In this document: positions 1 through 11,184 of the stretch, one piece after another
Layout: every line of letters begins with the position of its first letter
Position numbering within the stretch: position 1 is the first letter of the stretch
Source: Platerodrilus igneus
Lineage: Eukaryota > Arthropoda > Insecta > Coleoptera > Lycidae
Assembly: GCA_036346225.1 (NCBI GenBank)
Contig: JARFIW010001750.1
Span: 3,658,001-3,722,000, forward strand
Reading direction: 5' to 3'
DNA: 64,000 bases
Notes under the pieces: generated by a model
What the model saw: only the letters and a program-made list of their open reading frames with translations
Databases searched by the model: none
What the model was told of the DNA's origin: nothing
Position numbers and translations under genes: made by a program

Positions 1-680
1 GATTTGGAATAGGACGGCAGTATAGATTGGAGATTGAATACGGAAAGGCGAGAGGACTGATTGGAGCACGAAGAAGGAAGAGAGGAGAGCAGCATATTAC
101 AAGGAAGAATTAACGCAGGGGAAGTAGATACAACGGTTTATTCAAAATTCTAAAATTAGGGTAAATTATTTCAGATTTGGGGTCAGCAAAATTGTTAAGA
201 ACACCTGGAGGCGATACGCAAGTGAACATCGATTGTGAATCCTTGTGAAGGTGCGTACGGTGAATAAGATCTAGAGCCAGAAACATTTAAAGAAGGCATT
301 CATCGAGTATAATTCAGGTAAGTACCGTGTAATATCTTAAAACGTCAAAATTAAAGTCAGAAATAGTATACATAAATTAATTTGGCACCAAGCAACATTG
401 ATCAGTAAAATTTGGCCTACACAGTAAATAATTCCATATAAAAAGTGGTAAAACAAACGAGTGTGCAGTTTGGTTGGGCAGTGCACATCTACTCACGATT
501 GAACTCACGATGAGTAGGTGAACGCCCTGAGATAAAGGTTTCATATAGTCGAGGCATAAAATATAGTGAACAGTAAATAGATAACCAACCAAACTTTGCT
601 AAAAGCACATCATATAGAAGTCATATTATTGAATACTAAAAATTAGGGGCGACGACAAAAGTCGTGTATCAGAATTTATA
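1..680 (+). repeat. Gypsy A 5' LTR, 3' portion only
   Basis: Direct repeat of 9324-10003. The few differences include single-base indels near 328 and 443 and a handful of substitutions, giving roughly 1% divergence and so a recent insertion. The shared sequence ends at TTTATA, just before the primer-binding site. Confidence 0.93.
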
Positions 681-683
681 AAT

Positions 684-700
684 TGGCAAACCCAACGTGG
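684..700 (+). other. Gypsy A putative tRNA primer-binding site
   Basis: Immediately downstream of the 5' LTR lies TGGCAAACCCAACGTGG. It has the TGG start and the CCCAACGTGG core common to LTR-retrotransposon primer-binding sites. The tRNA was not identified. Confidence 0.6.
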
Positions 701-828
701 AGGCTCGAAAAAAGGCTAGAAAAGTACTAGAGTGAAAGATAGTAAGATACAGGATCCCGAGATTAGGTGGGGCCCGTAGTTTTTTTTTATTATTTTGCAG
801 AAAACGAGTTCAAAACTAGGAAGCAGAG

Positions 829-2688
829 ATGACGGACGCGGACACGAAAAGGATCACGAGATCGGGACGGATATACGGTGTTGAAATGGAATTAGGGACA
901 CAGGACATGGAGCTAGACGCAGGGGGAGACATACAGGAGATGGACGTGAGGCAGACAGAGCCGGAGGTGACAGGCATGGACACGGACCAGGCGACGGTAC
1001 CGGAGGTTAGGGTAGCAGAACCCGACGGAACCCAGAACATTATGAGATTTCTGATGAGTATGAAAGATGATTTAAAGACAATGGCAGCATCACACACAAA
1101 ATTGCAGACAAATTTAACGAACAAAATGGAAAAGTCACAGACGGAACTACAAACGAATTTAACGAAAAAAATGGAAGAATCACGTACGGAACAAAAAGAA
1201 GCGAATGCAGCGTTAGCTAACAAAATTACGGAATCACAAGCCGAACTAAAAACGGAACTGACGGATAGAATCACAGAATCACATAACGAATTAAGGAACG
1301 AGTTTAGGACGGCGCACGCGGAACTGACGGCAAAAATGAACTACACGCAGGACTATCTACTAACACAAATACAAATTGTAAAGGACGACATGCGGACAGA
1401 GGTACAACAACAAGTAGACAGGGTTGTCGACAAGTTGGAACACACACGGGTACATTTTCAGGGAGACTTGAACGCGACACGGACGGACCTAAGAACGGAA
1501 TTTAAGACACGTGTGGATACGGTAGAAGAGACAATGATTAGCGGGTTTTCGACACTTAATACGGAAATACAGACATGTGACAAAAGACATACGACACACT
1601 ACCGAAATTTAGGACAGACGTTGGAGACTATACAAAATGAAAACGTAAACGTTAGGACGCAACTGGACGCAAAACTGATAGACAACGCGACAGTATTGGA
1701 AAATAGGGTCGGACAGGAAGTTAGACAGATACAGGACAAGTTGGACGAACTAGAAAGAAGGCGCGTTGGACTAGACTACGGACAGCACGTTAGATTAAAC
1801 CGGGACGCATTGCCAAAGTTTGAGGGACGAAGGACAGAACAGCCCATGGGATTTTTGGACCGACTAGACGAGATCGTAGGGACTGAAAATGAGAGAACAA
1901 AACTACAGATAGTGGGGGCGACTTTGACGGGCAACGCCGAAAAATGGCATAATATTATCCGCAGACAATACGACACGTACGCCGATTTTAGAAGACTTTT
2001 TATAGAGCAATTTTGGAGCAATACACACCAGACTGACATACGGACGAATTTAATTACCGGACATTACAGCAGGACTCACGGCACACGCGAAGAATACGCG
2101 ATTGACAAGTTTAATCAGGCGCAACACTTGACACAAAAATCGGGCGAGGACGACATTGTACTACTACTAGCAGGACATATGGAACCGGAAGTTACAAAGG
2201 TGGTAGTGGTACAGAACGTCAAGACATTGAAGGAATTCTTAGGGGTAATGAGAAACTTTGATTTAGCGACAGCACTGGAGGCGAAAACGCGGACAAACTA
2301 TTGGGAGCAAAACAGGGGTTATAGGGAAGACAGCTGACGACAACCGTACCACGAAAACCGACCTAATTATAGACAGGACAACTTCAACCAAGGACATCGG
2401 AATCAATGGGGACACGAAGGACATAGACGACCGTATTACAATAGGGATCACAGGGCAAATGAATACAATGGACAAAACAGATATCAGCACAGCAACGACG
2501 AGGATGACGGCCGGACTACTGGGGGCGGAATACACAATGGAAACAGCCGGACGGACAGGGACGTAAACGTTCAGCATATGACGACGAGCGCGATGACGAC
2601 GGACCCAGATAGGATTGAGGTGGTGCAGATTCACGAGGCGCCACAGGAACAAAAAAAAACGCGAATTTTTGGACGACCGACCGCTTAG
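829..2688 (+). pseudogene. gag: Gypsy A gag, interrupted by one in-frame TGA
   Basis: A 502-residue frame opens at ATG 829 and stops at TGA 2335-2337. The same frame then stays open to TAG 2686-2688. Residues ~70-320 form a long heptad-rich coiled coil with repeated Thr-Glu-Leu segments (KMEKSQTELQTNLTKKMEES). Residues ~330-480 resemble the capsid of Ty3/Gypsy Gag (LPKFEG, GNAEKWHN, FRRLFIEQFW). The part after the TGA is rich in Arg, Gln, Asn, Tyr and Gly (RQDNFNQGHRNQWGHEGH), a basic nucleocapsid-like tail without a CCHC knuckle. TGA is one transition from CGA, so a point mutation is the simplest explanation; readthrough is possible but unproven. Confidence 0.85.
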
Positions 2689-2702
2689 GAATAAATATCG
2701 AC

Positions 2703-3299
2703 GTGTGTTATAGTATAAGGGATTTATTGTTAAATAGTTATATCTTTAATAAAAAGAATTTGTTGTTTATAAATATTAGTTTAAGGGATTGTTTATATGT
2801 TGCTTTAGTTGATAGTGGTTCACAGTTGTCGCTGGTAAATGAGAATGTGGTAGTAAAACATGAAGAATTTTTAAAGGGACGAATAGGAACAATTGATGGG
2901 GTTAACTTATGGTCAGCGATGAACAAAAAGCTAACGACGATTTATAGTGTTATCCGTGTACCGATGTACATAGGGAATAAAGAAGCAGGAGATGCAGAGT
3001 TTTTAATTACAAAGGGGTTGCAGCTAGATTTCATATTAGGAATGGATTTTATAGAGGATTTTGGGTTGAATATAGATGGAAAGGATAGGTCAATTAGGAT
3101 ATTTGATAAAGATAGGTTATGGGTGGTGCCTACGGTTAGTTCAGAATATAGGAATGGAAATGATATAGATAGTACAGGATTAGGAATGATTAAAGAGGAT
3201 AATTATGGACGGATTGAAGTGAGATTATGTAATATGTTTGCGAGATTAATTAATGATGAACAGATAGGGAAAGTGAGTAATGAAATTAGGGGAAGCTAG
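2703..3299 (+). pseudogene. Gypsy A aspartic protease region
   Basis: Retropepsin-like domain. The catalytic triplet appears in ALVDSGSQLSLV and the second hallmark in LDFILGMDFIEDFG, with about 85 residues between. The ATG at 2703 need not be the true start because protease normally follows gag by frameshift or processing. The frame differs from both gag and the downstream RT segment, so frame changes occur on both sides. Confidence 0.82.
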
Positions 3300-3304
3300 A
3301 GGAA

Positions 3305-4122
3305 TTGTTTAATAAATATATAGGCTTGTTTAATGAAGAGCCAAGATTTGCGAGGCGGTATATGCATAAGTTGGAGGTCACGGAAGACAACGGGTTTAAT
3401 ACAAGGGTGTATCCAATTCCGTTTGCCATAAGAAATAGGGTTAAAGCCGAGATTAACAAAATGTTAAAAGAAGGTATTATAGAACCAGCGAAAACTCCAT
3501 ATGTGAACCCGGTTGTTATTGTACCTAAACCCAACAAAAGGGATATAAGGATTTGTTTGGATGCGAGGAAGTTGAATGCGATTACGAAACCGCAGTACGA
3601 ACAACCACAAGGGTTGGATAATTTGTTGTATAAAGTGTATGAGATGAAGATTTTCAGTAAATTAGATTTAAAAAATTCATTTTGGTTAATTCCGTTGCAT
3701 GAAGACAGTAAAAAGTTTACGGGGTGTAGTATCGAAGGGGGAGATTTATATGTTTTCTGTAGTTCCGTTTGGTTTAAGTAGTTCTTCAGCAGCACTTGTA
3801 AGGGCCATGCAGAAGCTGTTTAACGAGTATGAATGTGTCTGTTCGCATTATGTGGACGATTTGTTGATTTTTTCAAGGAACGAGCAAGAACACCTGGAGC
3901 ATTTAGAAAAGGTGATCCAACGACTGACGACGGGGTTTGAAGTTGAGCATTGGAGAAATGCAAGTTGTTTAAGAGCAAGGTTACGTATTTAGGGTTTGAA
4001 ATTAGCGAACAAGGGATGAAAATTTGTAATAAAAGATTGGACGAGTTGAAAATATTACGCAACCGAAAAATGTAAGAGGATTGCGAGGATTTTTAGGGGT
4101 TCTAAATTATTACAAAAGGTTT
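3305..4122 (+). pseudogene. pol: Gypsy A reverse transcriptase, frameshifted, then split by an insertion
   Basis: RT fingers and palm in two frames. Bases 3305-3781 carry EGIIEPAKTPYVNPVVIVPK, ICLDARKLN and FSKLDLKNSFW. Bases ~3699-3992 carry VVPFGLSSSSAALVRAMQ and the active-site box YVDDLLIFS. A frameshift lies near 3725-3750. A third frame from ~3975 has TYLGFEISEQGMKI and FLGVLNYYKR, after which the gene is cut by the Jockey-like insertion at 4123. RNase H resumes at 5999. Confidence 0.9.
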
Positions 4123-4139
4123 TTTTTTTTTTTTTTTTT

Positions 4140-4552
4140 ATTTTCACTTTCATCCGCTTCCACCTTTACAGTTATTAGCGGAGGTTGGAAGTATTATTTA
4201 TAATCTATGGTACAATATATGTTTATCTTTTATATATTTTATATACGATGTTGGATTTCTATGTCTTTAAGATAGTTCAGCAGTGGTTCAATATTGGATG
4301 TGTCTCTCAGGATAGTTTGTACATCTTGTTGTATGTTGTTTGTTGTTTACTAGAATTGCCACCCTCCGCTAGCTATATGTGTGTTTAGTCTGTCCTTGCG
4401 ATATTGTATAAAATTGTATGTATTTATGTTTTGATGTTCTTTGAAGTGTGTTTCTTGTAAGCATATGTAATGAGGTTGTGTTTCTTCAATTAGTTTTGGA
4501 ATTCAGCTTTATGGGATTGAAGTCCATTACAATTCCATTGAATGATGTTCAT
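4140..4552 (-). pseudogene. Start of ORF2 (AP-type endonuclease) of the nested Jockey-like element
   Basis: Translation from the ATG at 4552 begins MNIIQWNCNGLQSHKAEFQ, the N-terminal signature of Jockey-superfamily apurinic endonucleases. Further on, in shifted frames, come the QETH-like catalytic region and the SGGVAIL-like region. The gene ends after roughly 130 codons in a 3' untranslated stretch and the A-tail. No RT sequence follows. Confidence 0.75.
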
Positions 4553-4553
4553 G

Positions 4554-5760
4554 TTATTGATTATCGACTGAGGAATCAGACATTTCTGACTCAATTTGTT
4601 GTTCCTCCATTTTTTTAGTTATTCTTGTTATTGTTGTTTTTATTTTTTTGTCATCAGTATTGTTTTGGATTTCATGCATCATTTGTATGAGTTGGTTTGT
4701 ATCTTTGGTATAGTTTTTACTTAATTCTAGTATTTTTTGTTCGATCGTGTTTTCTAGAAAGTCCTGAAATTCGTCGAATGAGATAATGTATTTGGCTGGA
4801 TCACTTTCTATGATTTCCTTTATTGTATTGTGTTTTGGGGATTCAGTTTGTTCCAAGTTCTTCTTTTAATTGTAGGATCCTTTTTTTGGTTTTTGTTTGT
4901 CCGTTTGGTTTGTGATAAATTCGACAGGGTTGATTCTTGGTTGGTTTCTTGTTTTTTCTTTTGTGTTGCTTCTCTTATTTGATGTTCAATGTAAGTTTCA
5001 TTTAGTTCTTCTGTAGGTGTACTTTCAGGTGACTGATTTGGTCTTTTATTTCTTATTGTTTCATTTAGGTTTGTTATTTGTTCAGGTTGTTTTGTTTCAC
5101 TCTGTATATTATGTTCCTCGCAGCTTGAGGTTGAATGGCCGTTTGTTTACATGTATAGCAGTATGTTTCTGTAGATAAAAATAGTCTGTAGGGGTTTCTT
5201 CAAATAATACTATTATTGATTCTGGGATGTTTAAATTTGCAGTTTGTTTAACATAGATTTGTCTCTGAAAGCTAAGTATGTGTTTAAATTTTATTTCTGA
5301 TAATGCAGCTTTTATAAATGACATCTTGCCTGTTAAAGTTATATTTAGCTTAATAAGTGCGTTTTCTATTACATTGTGTGGTATGGATGGGCTAACATTT
5401 GAAATAACCACTCTTATGGTCGGCGTTAGTAATTTACGTATTTCCACTTCTGTGTTATTTACTGTTATATTAGGATGGTTGTTTACAAACTGGTCAGCAT
5501 CTTCTTTTGTAGATAAATAAATACAGATCCGGTTGTTTGCTATTCTTGATGCAAAGGTTATATTTTTAGGATCTATTATTTCCGTGATTGCATTTAGATA
5601 ATCTTCTAACTTCGTGTTTGGCAATGAATTTAATATCATCGCATTTTCTTTTGACGGAAACTGCTTGCAGATGTTTGTTCATTTGGTGCTTTGCTTTTTA
5701 CTGCATTCGAATATGTCCCTTCTTTTATTGTCTGATGGGCCAGTGGGTTTTTTGTTTGGC
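4554..5760 (-). pseudogene. ORF1 (Gag-like) of the nested Jockey-like element
   Basis: Three frame segments make up ORF1. Bases 5639-5109 hold an RRM-like region (VVISNVSPSIPHNVIENALI, a Jockey-type ORF1 feature). Near 5170-5115 a CX2CX4HX4C zinc knuckle is visible only if the frame shifts once: CYTCKQ in one frame and GHSTSSC in the next. Bases 4856-4554 hold a charged Gln/Glu/Lys-rich tail ending in TAA. Residues upstream of 5639 continue in another frame to about 5760 (KKPTGPSDNKRRDIFECSKK). The stop is followed by a single C and then the ATG of ORF2. Confidence 0.75.
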
Positions 5761-5998
5761 TGGTTGAATGATTTATGGTTGAGGCTGTTATTGTTGGTAA
5801 AGGATACATTTCAGGTAGTTTTGGTAAGTGGTTTGGGTTAGGTTTATTTAATGTAGCTGTAATAAAAGGAAGAGGAATGTTTAGAAAACAATACCTGTTT
5901 TGGTTTTATCACTTGTTAATTTGTTATTTCCGAGGTCGTATTTTATTATCAACGAATTAACTTAGAACTGTACTGTTGAACATACGGTCGCGGAATGC

Positions 5999-6560
5999 AC
6001 AAAAGGTTTATACCAAGGTATTCTGAATTGTGTGTGCCGTTGGTGAGTTTGTTAAAGAAAAAAGAAAGATGGAAATGGACTGTTGAACGAGAAAAAGCGT
6101 TCCAGGATTTAAAAAGTGCGTTTTATACGGAGTTGGCGTTAAAATATCCAAATTTTAAAGACGATTTTATTTTGAGGACGGATGCGTCGAAATATGCAAT
6201 CGGGGCTGAGTTGGTGCAGATTCAGGACGGAGCTGAAGTACCAATTGTATTCATTTCAGGGTATTAAAAGACTGCGAAACCAGGTATGCGACGGCAGAGA
6301 AGGAGATGTTGGCAATCGTATATGCAGTGAAAAGTTGCGTTTTATTTATTAGGTAAGAAATTTTAATAGAATCCGACAACACGGTGGTAAGCGTTGATGA
6401 AGAAAAAGGAGTTTTAAACAGTAGGTTGTATAGGTGGGCATTGGTGTTACAGGAATACGACTTTGAAATTAAGCATAAACCAGGAAAGGAAAATGTGACG
6501 GCGGATTTTCTAAGCAGACCGCAGGTGGAAGCGCGAATCAAAACGTCAAGGGTTGTTTAA
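5999..6560 (+). pseudogene. pol: Gypsy A RNase H
   Basis: Resumes right after the nested element. Bases ~6000-6267 carry RFIPRYSELCVPLVSLLKKK (the RT connection) and FILRTDASKYAIGAELVQ, with the first RNase H Asp. Shifted frames then give ATAEKEMLAIVYAVK (the Glu-bearing helix), ESDNTVV and the C-terminal EYDFEIKHKPGKENVTADFL. At least two single-base frame changes occur between 6260 and 6370. Confidence 0.85.
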
Positions 6561-6689
6561 TTGCTTTGCAGGAGTTCAGGGATGTTGGTCGGTGGACGAA
6601 CGCCAAGCTTATAGAGACAGAGGCATAGTGAGGTGAGCTCGATCTGCGAGAAATTAACAAGAGAAAATATGGAAGAGTACCGGGATTTA

Positions 6690-8086
6690 CCATCGTAGGG
6701 CAGTTTGTGGTAAAAGGATAGGGGATGCAGAGCTGGTAGTGTTATCCAGAGATGCGGCTGTTGAAATTATAGACGAAATTCATTTAAAATTTGGACATAT
6801 AGGCATCAGAAAAACATTTTTGGTATTTAGAGGCGTTTTATGCAAGAAATGATATCACGGTGGTTAAAGAGAGGATCAATCGATGTGAAATTTGTATTCT
6901 AGGTAAAGACAAGAACGTTGTGTTGCAGAATATACCGATGAGCGTGGCGTAAATGGACCGTTAGAATTGTTAGCTATTGATTACTTGAGCAACCTGATTA
7001 CGAGTGAACAGGGGTATCGACACATATTGGTGATGGTAGACGTTTTTTCGAAATTTGTCAAATTATTTCCATTACATGTGATTTTCCAATGCTCCACTCG
7101 AAGGTACTACATTGGCCAGGAAGCGAGTTTTTGTTACCTGGAAAATTTTGAATTTTGCCGAACCCTTGCTGTTCCAAGCAAGGTAGGGATCTTTAAAGTC
7201 GTGACAACACTCACACGGGACCTCCATTTACCTCTCATCCGAGCGAGGGTGTATTTTTGTGAAAAATGCTCGCCTAACATTTTCAAGCGGACCGTGTCGG
7301 GATTCGAACCCGGGACCTTGGGCGTAGTAGTCACACACATACCACTACGCCACGGAGCCGCCCAAATTATTTCCAGCAAGACGAAGTAACACGGTGCATG
7401 CATTGCAGTCGATTAGAGAATTTGAAAGCCAGGTCGGGAAGATGGAAAGGATTTTGGTGAACAGCATAGCGTATTTAAACAATCAAAGATTCAGGAAGCG
7501 GGTTAAATAGGGCAAATATTAAAGTATCATTTAGCAGTATACGGCATCCGAAAGCAAATCCATGCGAACGTTATATACGTGAGGTAATAAAATATCTACG
7601 GTTGGCGACACAAGAGCATCACGACAGATGGATTAGACATCTGCCACAAATTGAAAATTTTATGAATTGCGTAGCGAGTTCGGTTACAAAACATGTCCGG
7701 TAACATTGATGCGAAGGATTATACCAGCTAGACCATGGAGGGAGGAAGTCGAGATACAAGACATCACAGAGTGGTTGGGTAGTGCTAGGCGTAGAATTGA
7801 AAGGATGCAGCGTAGGGACATCGAGCGAAGGTGTAGGAAAATTAAAAAAAGAACGACTTTTGAAATAGGGGATCTGGTAGTAGTAAAACGATTAAGGGTT
7901 TCAAACCGCGACAGAAACATTTCTTGTGAAGTTGTTGTTTCCTTATGAAGGGCGTACAAGATCACGCGTATTTTGCGAAGGAAATACGTTTGAGCTAGAT
8001 AATATGACAGGGGGATATCACGGGCGTTTTCACTTGGAGAATTTATACCCATATAGAATTGTACAGGAAGAGGGTTTAGTAGCATA
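6690..8086 (+). pseudogene. pol: Gypsy A integrase, split by a SINE
   Basis: The zinc-binding HH-CC part is near 6780-6905 (HLKFGHIG, CEICIL). The catalytic core opens at 6961 (LELLAIDYLSNL, first Asp). The core is broken at 7071/7363 by the SINE. Beyond it ILVNSIAYLNNQRF matches the region of the second catalytic Asp but shows Asn. HPKANPCERYIREVIKYLRL contains the third residue (Glu). The C-terminal basic domain runs 7667-8086 (FEIGDLVVVKRL, HLENLYPYRIVQ) and ends at TAG. Several frameshifts make it non-functional here. Confidence 0.85.
7072..7362 (-). mobile_element. tRNA-derived SINE in the Gypsy A integrase
   Basis: A 291-bp insert flanked by the 13-bp duplication CAAATTATTTCCA at 7059-7071 and 7363-7375. 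On the minus strand its 5' end is tRNA-like. It has a box-A-like GTGGCGTAGTGG and a B-box GGTTCGAATCC next to a CCCGG/CCCGA stem. A tRNA-unrelated body and a short TGTAA-like 3' end follow. The preserved pol III boxes and duplication indicate a recent LINE-mobilised copy. Confidence 0.9.
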
Positions 8087-8230
8087 GTTTATTATGTAGT
8101 TCATGCAACGGAAAGTTTAGTTTTTTGTTTTTTTTTTGTTGTTTTTTGTTTATAGTATAGGTTAGTATATAGCGTAGTAAGATAGATGTGAGAGAAAGGC
8201 GAACAGGGGTTGACTAATTGAGATGTAAAA

Positions 8231-8248
8231 AAAAAAAATGCGGGAGGG
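8231..8248 (+). other. Gypsy A polypurine tract
   Basis: An A-run followed by GCGGGAGGG directly precedes the TG that starts the 3' LTR. It is the expected plus-strand primer position. The 8087-8230 stretch between the integrase stop and this tract has no recognisable coding. Confidence 0.7.
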
Positions 8249-9998
8249 TGATTTTAAATAAAAATTAGAAATTTATGCACACCAGGGGAAGAGAAAAAAA
8301 AACATACAAAATTCCCAATTTCATTAAAAATCAGTGGGGCCAATGTAATGAAAGGGGGTACAAGGCTTCTAAGGGTAGATTTGTGTTAAAAAGGGTGTAT
8401 GCCAAACGACATAATTCATATATCAGATCCAGTAAGTTAAAAAAACTATATTTTGCTGTACTTTACATATGCTAAAGTATTTACCATTTTAGTTTGAAAC
8501 GCATGTGCCAAAGGTAAACAAAATGACTTTATGACGTTGATACAATGCACGGTACTTGAGGTTTTATACTGAGTTGATAATTTATAAGCCATTGAAAGGA
8601 CATTTGCCGTCTGAAAACCGGACGCGTCTATGGATATCTACAATCAACCAAGCGTCCAGGTCTTGTGTGAATATTTTGGCTTTTCATTTAAATAGAATCA
8701 ACTTTGGACGAATTGTAAAATCAAAATTATAAGTGAATAGAAATATAAAATATTATTGGAGAATTGTGAAGTGTTTAGGACCAATGGTAGAAATTATGAA
8801 TGTATATAAAGACTATGGTGAAGGTATTTTGGACACTAGAGTAAAGACAATTGTTATTGGATATTGTATGCTTTTAAAATGTAATTAAGTAAGCTAAGGT
8901 TGTTATGATTATTGCTTAGTGAAGTAAATAAGGAGGATTCTTTTTCGATAATATTCAGTATAAAGACGTGTTTTGCAAACCTGCGTTAAAAGTTGTATAA
9001 ATAATTGATGAAATAAATGTTTTTTGAGTTAAATAGTCTGATTTAATCAAGTGAAAGTACAAGAAGCATCGGTAGTATAAAAGCGGCAGTATAGAAGAAT
9101 ATTTAGAGTGGTTAATAGTGCGACGGAAAGCGGACGATTTATTTAGGTTTGAGCGAGATTGATATTGGATTTGGGACGATTGGTTAAACGGCAGCAGGAG
9201 ATTCGAGTGGATATACAAAGCGACGGCGAAGCAACGACGATATTAATAATTTTGGAGTGATTTGGATAGATTAAAGGCAGTAGGACATCGAGTGGATATT
9301 GAAGGAATAGCAGGGAATAGGTTGATTTGGAATAGGACGGCAGTATAGATTGGAGATTGAATACTGAAAGGCGAGAGGACTGATTGGAGCACGAAGAAGG
9401 AAGACAGGAGAGCAGCATATTACAAGGAAGAATTAACGTAGGGGAAGTAGATACAACGGTTTATTCAAAATTCTAAAATTAGGGTAAATTATTTCAGATT
9501 TGGGGTCAGCAAAATTGTTAAGAACACCTGGAGGCGATACGCAAGTGAACATCGATTGTGAATCCTTATGAAGGTGCGTACGGTGAATAAGATCTAGAGC
9601 CAGAAACATTTAAAGAAGGCATTCATCGCAGTATAATTCAGGTAAGTACCGTGTAATATCTTAAAACGTCAAAATTAAAGTCAGAAATAGTATACATAAA
9701 TTAATTTGGCACCAAGAAACATTGATCAGTAAAATTTGGCCTACACAGTAAATAATTCCATATAAAAGTGGTAAAACAAACGAGTGTGCAGTTTGGTTGG
9801 GCAGTGCACATCTACTCACGATTGAACTCACGGTGAGTAGGTGAACGCCCTGAGATAAAGGTTTCATATAGTCGAGGCATAAAATATAGTGAACAGTAAA
9901 TAGATAACCAACCAAACTTTGCTAAAAGCACATCATATAGAAGTCATATTATTGAATACTAAAAATTAGGGGCGACGACAAAAGTCGTGTATCAGAAT

Positions 9999-10003
<5 letters not shown>
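8249..10003 (+). repeat. Gypsy A 3' LTR (1,755 bp)
   Basis: It starts with TG after the polypurine tract and ends TTTATA at the edge of a TA microsatellite. The last 680 bp are the direct repeat of window bases 1-680. The length is long for a Gypsy LTR. Short reading frames inside it show no recognisable domain. Confidence 0.85.

Positions 10004-10045
<42 letters not shown>
10004..10045. repeat. (TA)n microsatellite
   Basis: About 21 TA units directly abut the end of the Gypsy A LTR, so the element probably inserted into or beside it. Confidence 0.97.
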
Positions 10046-10047
<2 letters not shown>

Positions 10048-11184
10048 TTATATATCCTATTAAATAAAACCTAAAAACAAACAACAAATTTTTTGACATT
10101 TTATGAAAAACCCCTTTGGCGTTCAACGTGTTTTAACTAATGAAAAAGACTACAAATACAGAGAACATCTAAACATCAAGGGTGCAATTGTGCCGTGTTT
10201 TGTTTTGTGTAAAATGTTGAATATGCAGTAAGTAGTGAAAACCAAAAAGTAAGTTCCTTTTTATTTTTACAAACTTAAATTACCTACACTATTTAAAAAT
10301 TACTGTAAATAACAAAGTACAATTTCAAATAACAAAAACAAAAAATGTTAAGTTATTTTATTGGTAGCAGTTACAAGTTAGCAGTAATGTGTGTACTATA
10401 TGCATGGATTAAATACTTTTATTGGGTTATTTAGCCAGTAATATATATTTAAGTAAATAAATACCTTATGCGGATATAAACTATAAATACTATAAATATA
10501 TGAAACTAAAACCAATATAGGCACTAAATGTTATGCTTATGACTAGTTTTGCTAATGTAAGTTTATAAAGCTAATGACACACACATGTATTATGTGTCTA
10601 TTACTGTGTTAGCTTTCGGTTTTGAGCCTACTTACTTGAAGTGTTATATGCACGTTTCTATAGGGTTATGGGAACAATTATTTTCCCTATAGAATTCTCA
10701 AAGTATCCGTACTCAGTATCTGAAAAAAAGTACTTGAATACTTGTGTTCGAGTACATTTTTAGGGTAAAGTACTCAAACTTTTTTAAGAAGTATTCGAAT
10801 ACATTTTGAGTATCCGGTACTCGGTATCTGAGTACATGTTCATTGTATCCGTCCCAACTATGCCGCAACCGCACATGCACCCATCCACACGTACACATGC
10901 TTGCCTGCCCACATGCACGCATGTGCACATGCATGCATCCACACACATACCCACACATGCACCCACAAGCATGGACACACACACAAGTGCACGCAAAATG
11001 AAGCATAATGCCACTTAAAACGTAACTGTAATTTTGCTCCAAACTACAGATCTGTAAACTAATAGCAAGTTTAACCAAAAATCAAATTGAATATAAATTT
11101 AATAAACCTAACATGATTAATTTTCAAATGCAGCATTTGATATAATTTGTATAACAATCATATTACGAATAAAAGCAAACTCAC
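10046..11184. other. BIRC6 intron, non-coding, with GTAC-rich and CA-rich tracts
   Basis: No gene is recognisable. Bases 10690-10850 hold imperfect inverted copies of a GTACTC...GAGTAC motif (e.g. GTACTCGGTATCTGAGTAC), perhaps the remnant of a DNA-transposon end. Bases 10862-10992 are a CACATGCA-rich simple repeat. Confidence 0.6.

Larger units (their letters stand above)
4123..5998 (-). mobile_element. Jockey-like non-LTR retrotransposon, internally deleted, nested in Gypsy A
   Basis: An 11-bp target-site duplication, ACAAAAGGTTT, lies at 4112-4122 and 5999-6009, within the RT-RNase H connection of Gypsy A. The element is in minus orientation, with its poly-A tail read as the T-run at 4123-4139. 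It encodes ORF1 with a zinc knuckle and the start of an endonuclease ORF2, but has no reverse transcriptase. The endonuclease reading runs directly into a short 3' end, so this is an internal deletion rather than only a 5' truncation. Such a copy would need enzymes from elsewhere. Confidence 0.9.
1..10003 (+). mobile_element. Gypsy A: LTR retrotransposon (Ty3/Gypsy), 5' end cut by the window
   Basis: An LTR retrotransposon with the order LTR, primer-binding site, gag, protease, reverse transcriptase, RNase H, integrase, polypurine tract, LTR. That is the Ty3/Gypsy order (integrase after RNase H). Bases 1-680 match 9324-10003 with about eight differences. The full 3' LTR is 1,755 bp, so roughly 1.07 kb of the 5' LTR lies to the left of the window. 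The coding part has several frameshifts and stops and carries two nested insertions, a Jockey-like element at 4123-5998 and a SINE at 7072-7362, each with clear target-site duplications. No envelope-like ORF is seen. It presumably sits in a BIRC6 intron, because the BIRC6 exon at 11185 has no stop and must splice to an exon beyond the left edge. Confidence 0.93.

Noticed and set aside
816..1274. 152-codon minus-strand frame opposite Gypsy A gag
   Set aside because: Shadow of the coiled-coil-coding gag; Ser/Val-rich composition follows from the opposite strand and no domain is visible.
7134..7403. Minus-strand frame over the SINE
   Set aside because: Covers tRNA-like sequence; the apparent protein is the translated SINE.
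11117..11184. Extension of the BIRC6 exon to an in-frame stop
   Set aside because: A GTGAGT donor right after the conserved SYLRNDS block and loss of similarity beyond it show that this is intron.
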